Shown piece by piece: positions 50,917-60,100 of a stretch of 64,000 nucleotides of DNA (position 1 is the stretch's first letter; every line of letters starts with the position of its first letter). The stretch is from Flavobacterium jumunjinense (lineage in GTDB: Bacteria > Bacteroidota > Bacteroidia > Flavobacteriales > Flavobacteriaceae). The stretch spans positions 1,364,001-1,428,000 of the forward strand of contig NZ_CP091285.1 of NCBI RefSeq assembly GCF_021650975.2. Direction: 5' to 3'. Under the pieces are notes generated by a model that searched no databases, was not told where the DNA came from, and saw only the letters and a list, made by a program, of their open reading frames with translations. Both the position numbers and the translations under genes were made by a program.

Positions 50917-51885
50917 ATGTCAAAAATATTAACAGGAGTCCAAAGCACAGGAACACCGCATTTAGGAAATTTATTAGGAGCAATTATGCCAGCAATCGAA
51001 ATGGCAAACAACCCTTCTAATGAATCATTTCTTTTTATTGCCGATTTACATTCAATCACGCAAATAAAAGACGGAAAAACATTAAGAGCAAATACCTATA
51101 GCGTTGCTGCAACTTGGCTTGCATGTGGTTTAGACGTGAGTAAAGTTGTTTTTTACCGTCAGTCTGATGTGCCTCAAACCACTGAACTTTCTTGGTATTT
51201 GAGTTGTTTTTTTCAATACAAGCGATTAACATTAGCACATTCGTTTAAAGATAAAGCCGATCGATTAGAAGATGTTAATGCTGGTTTGTTTACCTATCCT
51301 ATGTTGATGGCGGCAGATATACTATTATATGATGCAGATTTTGTTCCAGTAGGGAAAGATCAAAAGCAACACATTGAATTTACAAGAGATGTTGCTGAAA
51401 AGTTTAATCATCAAATGGGTGAAACATTAGTTTTGCCTGAAGCAAAAATTGATGAGAGTATTATGGTAATTCCTGGAACAGATGGAGAGAAAATGAGTAA
51501 GTCCAGAAATAATACGATTAATCTGTTTGTTGAAGATAAAGCATTACGTAAACAAATAATGACTATTCAAACGGATAGTACTCCTTTAGAAGACCCAAAA
51601 AATCCAGATACTTGTAATTGCTTTGCGTTGTATAAATTATTAGCATCACCAGAACAAACAGCAGAAATGAGCGCTAATTATTTAGCTGGAAACTATGGCT
51701 ATGGTCATGCTAAACAAGCACTGTTTGAATTGATAGTTGAAAAATTCGCAACCGTAAGAGAGAAGTACAATTACTACATTAATAACCTTGAAGAAGTTGA
51801 CGCTTTACTAAAAGAAGGAGCAGCAAAAGCGAGTATAGTTGCTAATGGTGTTTTAGGAAGAGTGAGAGAGAAGTTAGGGTATTAA
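50917..51885 (+). CDS. trpS: Tryptophan-tRNA ligase
   Basis: The 322-residue class I synthetase has the HIGH-type signature 'Gly-Thr-Pro-His-Leu-Gly-Asn' (about 12-18) and 'Lys-Met-Ser-Lys-Ser-Arg' (about 191-196), with 'Pro-Val-Gly-Lys-Asp-Gln-Lys-Gln-His' near 143-151, as in bacterial TrpRS. It charges tRNA-Trp. It has its own promoter and a terminator-like hairpin behind it; no T-box was seen. Confidence 0.96.
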   Translation: MSKILTGVQSTGTPHLGNLLGAIMPAIEMANNPSNESFLFIADLHSITQIKDGKTLRANTYSVAATWLACGLDVSKVVFYRQSDVPQTTELSWYLSCFFQYKRLTLAHSFKDKADRLEDVNAGLFTYPMLMAADILLYDADFVPVGKDQKQHIEFTRDVAEKFNHQMGETLVLPEAKIDESIMVIPGTDGEKMSKSRNNTINLFVEDKALRKQIMTIQTDSTPLEDPKNPDTCNCFALYKLLASPEQTAEMSANYLAGNYGYGHAKQALFELIVEKFATVREKYNYYINNLEEVDALLKEGAAKASIVANGVLGRVREKLGY

Positions 51886-51909
51886 TAATTCGATATAATA
51901 AATAGTGAA

Positions 51910-51954
51910 AGCCTTGTTAATCTGGAATTGTTTCAGAATACCAAGGTTTTTTCA
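51910..51954 (+). terminator. Terminator after trpS
   Basis: CCTTG (51912-51916) pairs with CAAGG (51942-51946), with a second inner pairing CTG/CAG, followed by TTTTTT. It lies 25 bases after the stop. Confidence 0.65.
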
Positions 51955-51960
51955 TTTAGA

Positions 51961-51979
51961 TGCTGAAACAAGTTCAGCA
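51961..51979. repeat. Short palindrome TGCTGAA-N5-TTCAGCA
   Basis: A 7-bp perfect inverted repeat with a 5-base loop lies just behind the trpS terminator. The wording 'tgctgaaacaagttcagca' looks like a dispersed flavobacterial repeat, but only one copy is visible here. The bases to 52037 contain nothing else recognisable. Confidence 0.45.
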
Positions 51980-52037
51980 GGTCAAGATTATCTTTTTACA
52001 TTTTTTTTATTCTGAACTAGATAAAGAATCTCAACTA

Positions 52038-52698
52038 TTAAAAATAAACAATAGGCAAACCGAAACCATTATTTACTTCTTTTATTAACCATTTATTTTT
52101 TATTTTTTTAGAAATTACTATTACTGGGTATATATTATAAAACTTATGTAATTCAATATATGCAATATCTTTTTTATTGTTAAACAAAACTCGTGAAGAA
52201 TTAATTAAAACTCCATTAATTTCTGGATCATCAAAAAAATCACCTTTAGCAGAAACAGAATCTCGAGAAATAATTTTTATGTTTAAAGGACAGCTATTAA
52301 ATTCATATTACCTGTTTTTCTTTCACCTTTATTTCTACGAAATTATAACTTTTATAATCCTTGTTTAAATCTGGTTCAATTAAATAATTCATTAAACCAA
52401 TTTTAAGTTTTTTGTTTTCGAATGCTAAATTTTTTAATGAATCAATATAAATATTTTTCTTAATAATATTTTTTTCTAAAATTTCTTCTTGAATATTATT
52501 AAGTTTTAGTGTATCAACATATGGAGGAGGAGGTAATAAATGAAAAGTAGTTACGAAATTTGGAATTATCTCAGGTAAAACATCGCACAAAACTTCTGCT
52601 TTAAGTTCTTCGTAGGATTTGTGTGTTTCTTTAATCTTTTCTTGGCAACTACAAACAAATAGTAAAACTAATAACGAAAACTTTGCTTTTTTAATCAT
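52038..52698 (-). pseudogene. Lipoprotein gene, copy B of a tandem pair, frame disrupted
   Basis: From ATG 52698 the frame encodes a lipoprotein (Lys-Lys, Leu/Val core, Cys-Ser-Cys at about 16-18) with a shared 'Glu-Val-Leu-Cys-Asp-Val-Leu-Pro-Glu' motif and a Pro-Pro-Pro-Pro run, and stops at 52303-52305. A +1 shift at that TGA keeps the frame open to TAA at 52038, adding about 88 residues such as 'Ser-Ser-Arg-Val-Leu-Phe-Asn-Asn-Lys-Lys-Asp' that align with the same part of copy A. The length from start to end is 661 bases, one more than a multiple of three. The function is unknown; the first 131 residues could still be exported. Confidence 0.65.
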
Positions 52699-53351
52699 AT
52701 TTCTCTTTTATAATTTCCTGAAAATGCCATTTTTCATTTTCTTTTTTAGCTAGTATTTTATCTAGATATGGTAAACAACCACCTTTATAAATAGTAAAAA
52801 AAGCTTTATCTTTTGTATCGTTTAAAACAACTCTTGAAAATAGAAATAATAGTGTGTTCATTATGGTTATGATTACTAGTCATATGAGGTAAGTATTCAA
52901 TATTATAAAGATTGATTAATAAGGTTGATTTTTCAACTTCTTTTTTTAGAATTGTTCTATCAATTAACGAATCATGTGTTGGGTTAAAGTTTTTTAACTC
53001 CTCTGGAAATAGATTCTTATAATAAGTATAGTTCATAAAACGTAAAGTATCAATGATACCTATTTTATATTTGTTCTTTTCTTTTGTTAGTGTTCTTAAA
53101 CGGTCTTTAGCTATTTTAACCATCTTAATAAACTCCTCATTAGAGTTCTCATTATTTGTTTTTTGACTAAGACTATCTGATGGTAGTGGAGGAGGAGGAG
53201 GTTGAACATTAATTTCAGGAATTACCTCAGGCAAAACATCGCATAAAACTTCTGCTTCAATTTCTTCGTAGGTTTTTTGCGTTTCTTTAGTCTTTTGTTG
53301 GCAACTAATAAAAAACACGAACAGGAATAAAATAAAAGCACCTTTTCTCAT
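52691..53351 (-). pseudogene. Lipoprotein gene, copy A of a tandem pair, frame disrupted
   Basis: From ATG 53351 the frame encodes a lipoprotein signal (Ile-Ser-Cys at about 15-17), the 'Glu-Val-Leu-Cys-Asp-Val-Leu-Pro-Glu-Val-Ile-Pro' motif and a run of five prolines, and stops at 52806 after a Lys/Arg-rich tail that looks out of frame. The +1 frame continues as 'Ser-Arg-Val-Val-Leu-Asn-Asp-Thr-Lys-Asp-Lys-Ala-Phe' to TAA at 52691-52693, matching copy B. The restored end overlaps the copy B start by 8 bases, as in a normal coupled operon. Its restored length is also 661 bases. Function unknown. Confidence 0.65.
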
Positions 53352-53383
53352 AAAGTAATATTTAAGAAAAGATGCTTCAAAAA

Positions 53384-55960
53384 TTAAGCCGAATTTCGAC
53401 TTGCATTAATATTACCAAATAGAGAACGCATTACAATTTTTTCATAAACAGCAATTTGTTTTTCATTTTCTATCGGGCTTTCTTTTAATTCTTTAATTTT
53501 TAATAATGCATATTGTTGTATAGTTAATAAAGGCAATACAATTTTCTCACGCATTGCAACCGAAGCTTTACCGTCGGGATAGTTCTCCATTAACTCGGTA
53601 AAACCAGATATTTTTAATAACAAACGCTTTGTTTTTAAATACTCAGTATGGATAATGGTCCAAAAAGGTCCAAATTCTGGGTCATTTTTCATATAGGCAG
53701 TTAATGGGAAAAAAGATTTACTTAGAGCCATCATACTATTTTCTAATAGTGTTTTGAAGAAAAGAGAGTTGTTGTATAGATTTTGAACATCGTCCCACTT
53801 TCCATTCTCTTCAAAATATTTTAAAGCGGTTCCAACTCCAAAAAAACCAGGCACATTTTGTTTCAATTGACTCCAAGAACCCACAAACGGTATTGCCCTC
53901 AAATCATCTAAATTCAATTGTGCAGATTGTTTTCTTTTAGAAGGTCGACTACCAATATTCGTTTTAGCATAATAATTTAAGGTACTCATGTTCTCTAAAT
54001 ATGGCACAAATTTCGGATGTTTTTTAAAGTCAATATATTTTTGATAACTAATTTCAGAAAGTTTTTGCATTACTGCTTTTTCATCATTAGTTAAATGATT
54101 TTCTTCTTTATGAAATACTTGGTTATTTGCTCCAGCACTCAATAGATTTTCTAGGTTATAATGGCAAGAATCTATTGTGCCAAAGTTAGAACTGATTGTT
54201 TGTCCCTGTACAGTTAATTGAATTTGTTTGTTTTCAATTTCTGGACCTAAAGAAGCGTAGAACTGATGTGTTTTTCCACCACCACGAGCAGGTGGTCCAC
54301 CACGACCATCAAAAAACACTACTTTGATATTATATTTTCTAGACATATTAGAAATGGCAGTCTTTGCATTGTAAATTCCCCAATTGGCCATTAAATAACC
54401 TCCATCTTTTGTACCATCTGAAAAACCAAGCATTATAGTTTGTTCGTTGTTTCTGCTTTCTAAATGTTTTTTATAGGTAGGATTAGTATATAATTTTTCC
54501 ATAATTTCATCTGCTTTTTGAAGTGCTTCTACACTTTCAAAGAGCGGAACTATATCTACAGTAGGATTTTTCCAATTGCTTAGACGAAATAATGCAAGTG
54601 CTTCTATTACATGTATTGCCATTTCATTATTACTAATAATATAGCGATTACAACCCAATTCTCCGTTGTTTTCTTGAATGGTTTTTATAGCATTTATTGA
54701 ACTTAGTGTAATCTTTGTTTCATGATTATCGAAATCCTCTTCTTTTAAATCGGCAGAGACATTTGAAAGAATTTTTATTTTTTCTTCTTCATTTAATGTA
54801 TTATAATTTACCGTAAAGAGTTTAGGATTTTTATCAATTATATCTTGAAATACTGTTTCGTGTATTTTACTGTTTTGTCTAATATCTAATGTGGCAAAAT
54901 GATAACCAAAAACAGTAAGCTTATTGATTAAATTGTCTATTTCATTTAGATATAATGATTGATGTTTTTCAATTAATAATGTTTTAATTAGTTTCAAATC
55001 GGATGCTAATTCTTCTTTAGAAATGAACAACGTTCCTTCCGAATAAAAAACAGAACGATAGAGTTTGTTTTCAATGCTACTGATTAATTCTTCAACACCA
55101 GAGAAGGTTAACTTTCGTTTTAATTTTCGAATATCTAAATAATAAGATTTTAAAATAGAAGTACGCAATCGATTAGCAACTTTCAAAGTGATCTCAGTTG
55201 TAACATACGGATTTCCATCTCTATCTCCACCTGGCCAGAAACCAAGGTTAAAAATAGGGTTGTTAAGCTCTGCTTTGTTTTTAAAAATATTTTTCTGAAT
55301 ATATTGCATCATCTCACCAATCGTATGATAAAATACGTTTTCTAAATACCAAATTAAACTTACGGCTTCATCAAAAGGTGTTGGTTTTACTTTTTTTATA
55401 AATGGTGTTTTTCCAAGTTGTGCTAATGATTCTTTAATCGAATTCAAATCATTTACTTTGATAGCCTGTGTTAAATCGGTTATGATTCCTAAAACGGGTC
55501 CAGGGTAAAATTGTGTTGGGTGGGCTGTTAAAACGGGTCTCACTTTGAAATCGTTTAAAAAAGCAATTAGCTCTTCTCTTTTAAAGCGTTGTTCTGCTCT
55601 TTCTTTAATATTTCTTAATGAACCTCTTCCTTCCATATTATTCACTACATTGAAAGAAGCATCTTCAATAGCATCAAACAAAACCACTTGTCGTTCAACG
55701 TATTGAATGAAACGAAACATTAGATCGATTTTTTCTTCTTCAGTTGGATTCTCTAAATATTTTGAAGCAAAGGCATTGAAGATTTCTTCTGGACTTTGAT
55801 TGTTTTTATAACCTTGTTCACAGATATCTGAAAACAAAGGCAATAAAACACCAGTGTTATTGATTTCATTGAAGGGCAACGTGATAAAAATACTATTATA
55901 AATATTGAATTTTGAAGCAACGTTTTGTTCAAAACGTTCTAATTTTGGTAGTGAGTACAT
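53384..55960 (-). CDS. ppc: Phosphoenolpyruvate carboxylase
   Basis: The 858-residue enzyme has the N-terminal catalytic motif 'Leu-Thr-Ala-His-Pro-Thr-Gln' (about 150-156, catalytic His), 'Gly-Gly-Asp-Arg-Asp-Gly-Asn-Pro' (about 253-260), 'Gly-Tyr-Leu-Met-Ala-Asn-Trp' and the glycine loop 'Phe-Asp-Gly-Arg-Gly-Gly-Pro-Pro-Ala-Arg-Gly-Gly-Gly' (about 549-561). The Pro-Pro-Ala in that loop, where E. coli PEPC has Thr-Val-Gly, is typical of Bacteroidota. It makes oxaloacetate from PEP and bicarbonate. It ends 'Asn-Ala-Ser-Arg-Asn-Ser-Ala', close to the usual Arg-Asn-Thr-Gly end. Confidence 0.95.
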   Translation of the reverse strand: MYSLPKLERFEQNVASKFNIYNSIFITLPFNEINNTGVLLPLFSDICEQGYKNNQSPEEIFNAFASKYLENPTEEEKIDLMFRFIQYVERQVVLFDAIEDASFNVVNNMEGRGSLRNIKERAEQRFKREELIAFLNDFKVRPVLTAHPTQFYPGPVLGIITDLTQAIKVNDLNSIKESLAQLGKTPFIKKVKPTPFDEAVSLIWYLENVFYHTIGEMMQYIQKNIFKNKAELNNPIFNLGFWPGGDRDGNPYVTTEITLKVANRLRTSILKSYYLDIRKLKRKLTFSGVEELISSIENKLYRSVFYSEGTLFISKEELASDLKLIKTLLIEKHQSLYLNEIDNLINKLTVFGYHFATLDIRQNSKIHETVFQDIIDKNPKLFTVNYNTLNEEEKIKILSNVSADLKEEDFDNHETKITLSSINAIKTIQENNGELGCNRYIISNNEMAIHVIEALALFRLSNWKNPTVDIVPLFESVEALQKADEIMEKLYTNPTYKKHLESRNNEQTIMLGFSDGTKDGGYLMANWGIYNAKTAISNMSRKYNIKVVFFDGRGGPPARGGGKTHQFYASLGPEIENKQIQLTVQGQTISSNFGTIDSCHYNLENLLSAGANNQVFHKEENHLTNDEKAVMQKLSEISYQKYIDFKKHPKFVPYLENMSTLNYYAKTNIGSRPSKRKQSAQLNLDDLRAIPFVGSWSQLKQNVPGFFGVGTALKYFEENGKWDDVQNLYNNSLFFKTLLENSMMALSKSFFPLTAYMKNDPEFGPFWTIIHTEYLKTKRLLLKISGFTELMENYPDGKASVAMREKIVLPLLTIQQYALLKIKELKESPIENEKQIAVYEKIVMRSLFGNINASRNSA

Positions 55961-56060
55961 TTCAAAAAAGTTTGTTACTAATTTACAATTTTATTCTTTA
56001 AAGCATTGTCTAAATAATGTTATAAATCAATATGATTCGCAAGTATTTATGATTTTTCAG

Positions 56061-57167
56061 TTAAATAATTTCAAACAGTTTTCCAGGTAACGGACGAATG
56101 ACTCCTTTTAATTCCATATTTAATAAAATAGAAGAAGTTTTGAAGATAGGAATTTCACAATCTAAAGCTATTGTATCAATAGATTCATTTTCTTTATTTT
56201 GAAGATAGTCATATATTTTTTGTTCTTCATCCGTTAAAGAAATGAACAATTGCTTTTGAATTGCTTTTTCGGTATTTTTAGAAACTAATTCCCAATTTAA
56301 AATGTAAACTAAATCTGCTGCAGAAGTTAATACGTGTGCACGTTGCGTTTTAATAAGGTTATTGCAACCATGACTATATTTATCGGTTGTTCTGCCTGGA
56401 ACAGCAAAAACATCTCGATTATAATCATTAGCAATTTGAGCAGTAATTAAAGACCCTCCTTTTTCTGCACTTTCAATAACAATTGTAGCTTCACTCATTC
56501 CAGCAACAATACGATTTCGTCGAACAAAGTTTTCTCTATCGGGTTTAGAATGACTCCAGAATTCGGTAAGAAAACCACCATTTTCTTCCATTCTAACCAT
56601 GTGTTTTTTATGTACTTTAGGATATATTTGATTAAGACCATGTGCTAAAACGCCAATAGTTTGTAAGCCTAAATCCATTGCAGTTTGATGTGCTACAATA
56701 TCTACACCATAAGCAAAACCACTAACAATTATAGGATTTAAAGGTATTAGTTCTTCAATTAGTTTTTTAGTGAATTCAGTACCATAAGTAGTAACTTGTC
56801 TTGTGCCTACAACACTAATTATCTTTCGGTTTTGTAAATTAACATTACCCGATTGAAATAATAATACCGGACTATCGAAACATTGTTTTAATCGTTCAGG
56901 ATAATTATTATCTTGATAATAGAGTAGATTAATATTTTCATTTTCAATGAATAGCAACTCATTATCGGTTTTTTGAAAAACAGATTTGTCCTGTAAATTA
57001 GAGAGTAATGATTTACCGATACCATCAATTTTGGCTAGAGTGGATCTCTTAGATTTAAAAATTTCTTCCGCAGAACCACAATGGTTAATGAGTTTTTTGG
57101 CAATAATATCACCTACTCCTTCTACTTGCAATAACGCAAGCGTGTAGTATAATTCGTTTTGTAACAT
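56061..57167 (-). CDS. dprA: DNA-processing protein DprA
   Basis: The 368-residue protein has an N-terminal helix-hairpin-helix part (about 10-60), the Rossmann-like DprA/Smf domain with 'Val-Val-Gly-Thr-Arg-Gln-Val-Thr-Thr-Tyr-Gly' (about 117-127), 'Ser-Gly-Phe-Ala-Tyr-Gly-Val-Asp' (about 145-152) and 'Gly-Gly-Ser-Leu-Ile-Thr-Ala', and a C-terminal winged-helix-like end (about 305-368). DprA loads RecA on incoming single-stranded DNA in natural transformation. No other competence gene is in the window. It has a good promoter. Confidence 0.95.
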   Translation of the reverse strand: MLQNELYYTLALLQVEGVGDIIAKKLINHCGSAEEIFKSKRSTLAKIDGIGKSLLSNLQDKSVFQKTDNELLFIENENINLLYYQDNNYPERLKQCFDSPVLLFQSGNVNLQNRKIISVVGTRQVTTYGTEFTKKLIEELIPLNPIIVSGFAYGVDIVAHQTAMDLGLQTIGVLAHGLNQIYPKVHKKHMVRMEENGGFLTEFWSHSKPDRENFVRRNRIVAGMSEATIVIESAEKGGSLITAQIANDYNRDVFAVPGRTTDKYSHGCNNLIKTQRAHVLTSAADLVYILNWELVSKNTEKAIQKQLFISLTDEEQKIYDYLQNKENESIDTIALDCEIPIFKTSSILLNMELKGVIRPLPGKLFEII

Positions 57168-57201
57168 GGCGTGTAATAAAATAATTGGCTTATATATTAC
57201 A

Positions 57202-57232
57202 CAAATGTAGTTTATATTTTGGAATTTGCAAA
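57202..57232 (-). promoter_or_regulatory. Full Bacteroidota promoter for dprA
   Basis: On the minus strand TTTG (57229-57232) and TACATTTG (57202-57209) are separated by 19 bases. The dprA ATG lies 34 bases downstream. Confidence 0.7.
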
Positions 57233-57269
57233 TAGAATTAATTACATCTAAGTTAGAAGATTAGATGTA

Positions 57270-58328
57270 TTAATTGTCAGATTTTTTCAGTTCTTCAATT
57301 CTTTTTTCTAAGTTTCTTTTGGCTAACTTTTGTAGGTCTTCTACCGAATCACTTTCGTCCATTATTTCTAGGCCTAATAAGGTTTCAATAACATCTTCTT
57401 GAGTAACTAATCCGCTAAAAGAACCATATTCATCAAGAACAGCAGACATGTGGTTTTTGTTTTGAATTAACTCTTCAAAAAGTTGAGGAATTGGTTTGTT
57501 TCTCTTAGTAAAAACAATGCTTCTTTTGATAGATTCTAAAGACTCATTCCCTTTATTGTTTATCATTGCATCTAAAATATCGGTTTTTAAAACCAAACCA
57601 ATAATATTATCTGATGAAGTGGTATAGATAGGAATTCTAGAAAAACGGAGTTTTCTGTTTGCTTCATAGAAAGTTTCAATAGACATTGCGCTATCTGCAA
57701 TTTTAACAACAGTTCTAGGTGTCATTATATCTTTTGCAAAAACAGAACCTAAGCTTAAAAGGTTTTTTAATACTTTAGACTCCGATTCTTTAAAAACACC
57801 TTCTTTTTCAGCAATATCTGCCATTGCAGAAAAATCATCTCTACTCAAAATTGAAGTATGACCCGTTCCTCCAATTAGTTTTGTAGTAAGCTGTAGCAAC
57901 CACAATATTCCTGTAATCTTTAAAGGGAAAATTAATAATTGTAGTGTACTAGTTGTAAAACTTGCTAACTCTTTCCAATATTTTGCACCTATTGTTTTAG
58001 GTATAATTTCAGATAGAATTAATATTAAAAATGTCATTATAGAGGAAACTATGGCTACAGCATTATTTCCGTTTCCGAATGTTTTTTCAGCTTGAACACC
58101 TACTAGGATAGCACCAACAGTATGTGCAATAGTATTTAGTGTTAATATTGTAATTAACGGTTTGTCTATATCTGCTTTTATCGCTTCTAATTTTGGAGCA
58201 AAAGCTTTTCCTTCTTTTTTAGAAATGGTTATAAAAGTGTGAGTAACACTTAGTAAAACAGCTTCGAGAATAGAACATAGGAAAGAAAAGAAAATAGAAG
58301 TAACAGCGTAAATGATTAATAATGTCAT
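57270..58328 (-). CDS. CNNM/HlyC-CorC-type membrane protein with CBS pair
   Basis: The 352-residue protein has three to four membrane segments in an N-terminal DUF21/CNNM domain (about 1-180; 'Leu-Asn-Thr-Ile-Ala-His-Thr-Val-Gly-Ala' near 63-72 and 'Ser-Glu-Ile-Ile-Pro-Lys-Thr-Ile-Gly' near 104-112) and two CBS domains (about 195-325, with 'Ile-Met-Thr-Pro-Arg' and 'Val-Leu-Asp-Glu-Tyr-Gly'). Homologues are linked to Mg/Co efflux or homeostasis. The C-terminal transporter-associated domain usual for the long form is absent, so it is the short form. Confidence 0.9.
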   Translation of the reverse strand: MTLLIIYAVTSIFFSFLCSILEAVLLSVTHTFITISKKEGKAFAPKLEAIKADIDKPLITILTLNTIAHTVGAILVGVQAEKTFGNGNNAVAIVSSIMTFLILILSEIIPKTIGAKYWKELASFTTSTLQLLIFPLKITGILWLLQLTTKLIGGTGHTSILSRDDFSAMADIAEKEGVFKESESKVLKNLLSLGSVFAKDIMTPRTVVKIADSAMSIETFYEANRKLRFSRIPIYTTSSDNIIGLVLKTDILDAMINNKGNESLESIKRSIVFTKRNKPIPQLFEELIQNKNHMSAVLDEYGSFSGLVTQEDVIETLLGLEIMDESDSVEDLQKLAKRNLEKRIEELKKSDN

Positions 58329-58393
58329 TAAATAATATTTTTAAAGTTCTAAAATACTCAATTATTATTGAGAAAGCAAGCAAAAAAGATTAA

Positions 58394-58903
58394 TTACCAG
58401 CCAACATATTTAGGTGGTTTTATTTCGTTAAGGTTGAGGTATACTATAATTTGTCCGCGATGATGTGTAACATGATCTTGAAGTAAGTTCAAAATTTGTA
58501 ATTTAGTTTTTGGTCCAGCAAAGAAGTCTACTTTCTCTTTTAAGCTTTTCGGCTTTGTTGTTTCAATTGCTTTCGAAACTGCATTAAAAGAAGTTTCTAA
58601 AAATGTAATTATCTCTGCTTTTGTATAGGTAGATGCTTCTTTCGGTTTTTCTATTTTTTCTGCACCAAAATAGCTAGTGCTTAGCCAATCCATATTTACT
58701 TTAATATGTAATAGTTGTTCACCGAAATCCATTTCTCTTTCCGTAGGCTTGAAATTATATTTATCTTCTGGCATTGCTTCAGCTAATTCTAAAAGATACT
58801 TTTTTGAGTTTTCCCATTTTTCTAAAAAGGCACTAATTGGTTCATCTTGTGCGAACACATTAGCAAAAGAAATTACAGAAAGAATAATAATAAAATACTT
58901 CAT
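58394..58903 (-). CDS. Secreted DinB-like protein
   Basis: From ATG 58903 the protein has 169 residues and a signal peptide (Met-Lys-Tyr-Phe then hydrophobic, ending Asn-Val-Phe-Ala-Gln). The rest is a four-helix DinB-like fold with 'Glu-Gln-Leu-Leu-His-Ile' (His near 65) and 'Asp-His-Val-Thr-His-His-Arg-Gly-Gln' (about 143-151), giving three His as metal ligands. An earlier ATG at 58927 would add eight polar residues before the signal and is unlikely. Exported DinB proteins are frequent in Bacteroidota; the activity is unknown. Confidence 0.85.
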   Translation of the reverse strand: MKYFIIILSVISFANVFAQDEPISAFLEKWENSKKYLLELAEAMPEDKYNFKPTEREMDFGEQLLHIKVNMDWLSTSYFGAEKIEKPKEASTYTKAEIITFLETSFNAVSKAIETTKPKSLKEKVDFFAGPKTKLQILNLLQDHVTHHRGQIIVYLNLNEIKPPKYVGW

Positions 58904-58927
58904 GGTGTATTTATTGTTTAAAAACAC

Positions 58928-58960
58928 AGAGCCACAAATTTTTAGTTAATTTATGGCTCT
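58928..58960 (-). terminator. Hairpin after hemB
   Basis: A 7-bp stem (58928-58934 with 58954-58960) with an AT-rich 19-base loop lies behind the hemB stop on the minus strand and is followed by a short T run. Confidence 0.45.
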
Positions 58961-58972
58961 CTAATATTGATC

Positions 58973-59962
58973 TTATTTTAATAGTTTCACTATGTCTTTT
59001 GCAAAATAGCTTGCAATAATATCGGCACCAGCTCTTTTAAAAGCAGTGGTTTGCTCTATCATTATGGCATCATGATCTAACCAGCCTCTTTCTGCTGCTG
59101 CTTTTATCATAGCATATTCTCCTGAAACTTGATAAACAGCAACAGGAACTTCACTCATGTTTTTAATATCTCTAACAATATCTAAATAAGCAATACCAGG
59201 CTTCACCATAACAATGTCAGCACCTTCTTCAATATCCATTCGTGTTTCTCTAGTTGCTTCTTCGCGATTATGAAAATCCATTTGATAGGTTTTTTTATCT
59301 TTTGGAATGTCTATTAAATCAACAGGAGCAGAATCTAAAGCGTCACGAAAAGGACCATAAAGAGCAGAAGCATATTTTGCTGAATAACTCATTATTCCTG
59401 TATTGACAAAATTTTCTTCTTCTAGTAATTCTCTCATTTCTAAAATTCTTCCATCCATCATGTCACTTGGAGCAACAAAATCTGCACCCGCTTTTGCGTG
59501 AGACAATGCCATTTCTGCTAAAAAACTAGAAGAAATATCATTTGCTACAAGTCCGTTTTCAATAATTCCATCATGACCATACATAGAATATGGGTCTAAA
59601 GCAACATCGGTCATAACAATCATTTCTGGAACTGCATTTTTAACTGTTTTAATAGCGCGTTGCATTAATCCATTTGGGTTTAGTGCCTCTGTACCTCTGT
59701 TATCTTTCAAGTTATCAGGTACTTTTACAAAAAGTAAAACAGACTTTAATCCCATTGCCCAAAGCTCTTTTACTTCTTTTTCAAGTAAATCTAAACTATA
59801 TCTAAAATAGTTTGGCATTGAAGGAATTTCTTCCTTAATGCCTTTGCCTTCTACAACAAATAGTGGTACAAGGAAATCATTTGGCGTTAATATTGTTTCG
59901 CGAACTAAACTTCTAATAGATTCGTTTGTTCTTAATCTTCGATTGCGTCTAAGTGGAAACAT
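58973..59962 (-). CDS. hemB: Delta-aminolevulinic acid dehydratase (porphobilinogen synthase)
   Basis: With ATG at 59962 the protein has 329 residues and starts 'Met-Phe-Pro-Leu-Arg-Arg-Asn-Arg-Arg-Leu-Arg', the normal start of this enzyme. A longer frame to 60007 would start on the promoter box at 60005-60012, so it is rejected. 'Pro-Ser-Asp-Met-Met-Asp-Gly-Arg' (about 166-173), 'Tyr-Ser-Ala-Lys-Tyr' (first active-site Lys) and 'Val-Met-Val-Lys-Pro-Gly' (Schiff-base Lys, about 251) are present. It joins two 5-aminolevulinate molecules to porphobilinogen. The cysteine-rich zinc motif of the animal form is absent. Confidence 0.95.
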   Translation of the reverse strand: MFPLRRNRRLRTNESIRSLVRETILTPNDFLVPLFVVEGKGIKEEIPSMPNYFRYSLDLLEKEVKELWAMGLKSVLLFVKVPDNLKDNRGTEALNPNGLMQRAIKTVKNAVPEMIVMTDVALDPYSMYGHDGIIENGLVANDISSSFLAEMALSHAKAGADFVAPSDMMDGRILEMRELLEEENFVNTGIMSYSAKYASALYGPFRDALDSAPVDLIDIPKDKKTYQMDFHNREEATRETRMDIEEGADIVMVKPGIAYLDIVRDIKNMSEVPVAVYQVSGEYAMIKAAAERGWLDHDAIMIEQTTAFKRAGADIIASYFAKDIVKLLK

Positions 59963-60004
59963 AGTATATATTTTTAAAACTTTTAGTAATGAATTTATGA
60001 TAGA

Positions 60005-60012
60005 CAAAGTTA
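60005..60012 (-). promoter_or_regulatory. -7 promoter box for hemB; decides its start
   Basis: The minus strand reads TAACTTTG (TAnnTTTG) 42 bases before ATG 59962. It overlaps the alternative start at 60007, which supports the shorter hemB. Confidence 0.55.
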
Positions 60013-60088
60013 ACTAAAATTAGGCTAAAAGGTGGAGTTTAGTAGACAAGTATTGAACGATAAAAACAGAAAAATCAATAATTAATTC

Positions 60089-60096
60089 TAAATTTG
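60089..60096 (+). promoter_or_regulatory. -7 promoter box immediately before the 60101 lipoprotein
   Basis: TAAATTTG matches TAnnTTTG and ends only four bases before the ATG at 60101, so the transcript would begin at or next to the start codon (leaderless). Confidence 0.5.
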
Positions 60097-60100
60097 CAAA

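Noticed and set aside
52177..52368. 63-residue plus-strand ORF
   Set aside because: The minus strand here holds the restored C-terminus of the copy B lipoprotein, which aligns to its paralogue; the plus ORF is its shadow.
59963..60007. 15-residue N-terminal extension of HemB
   Set aside because: It overlaps the -7 box at 60005-60012 and precedes the conserved Met-Phe-Pro-Leu-Arg-Arg start.
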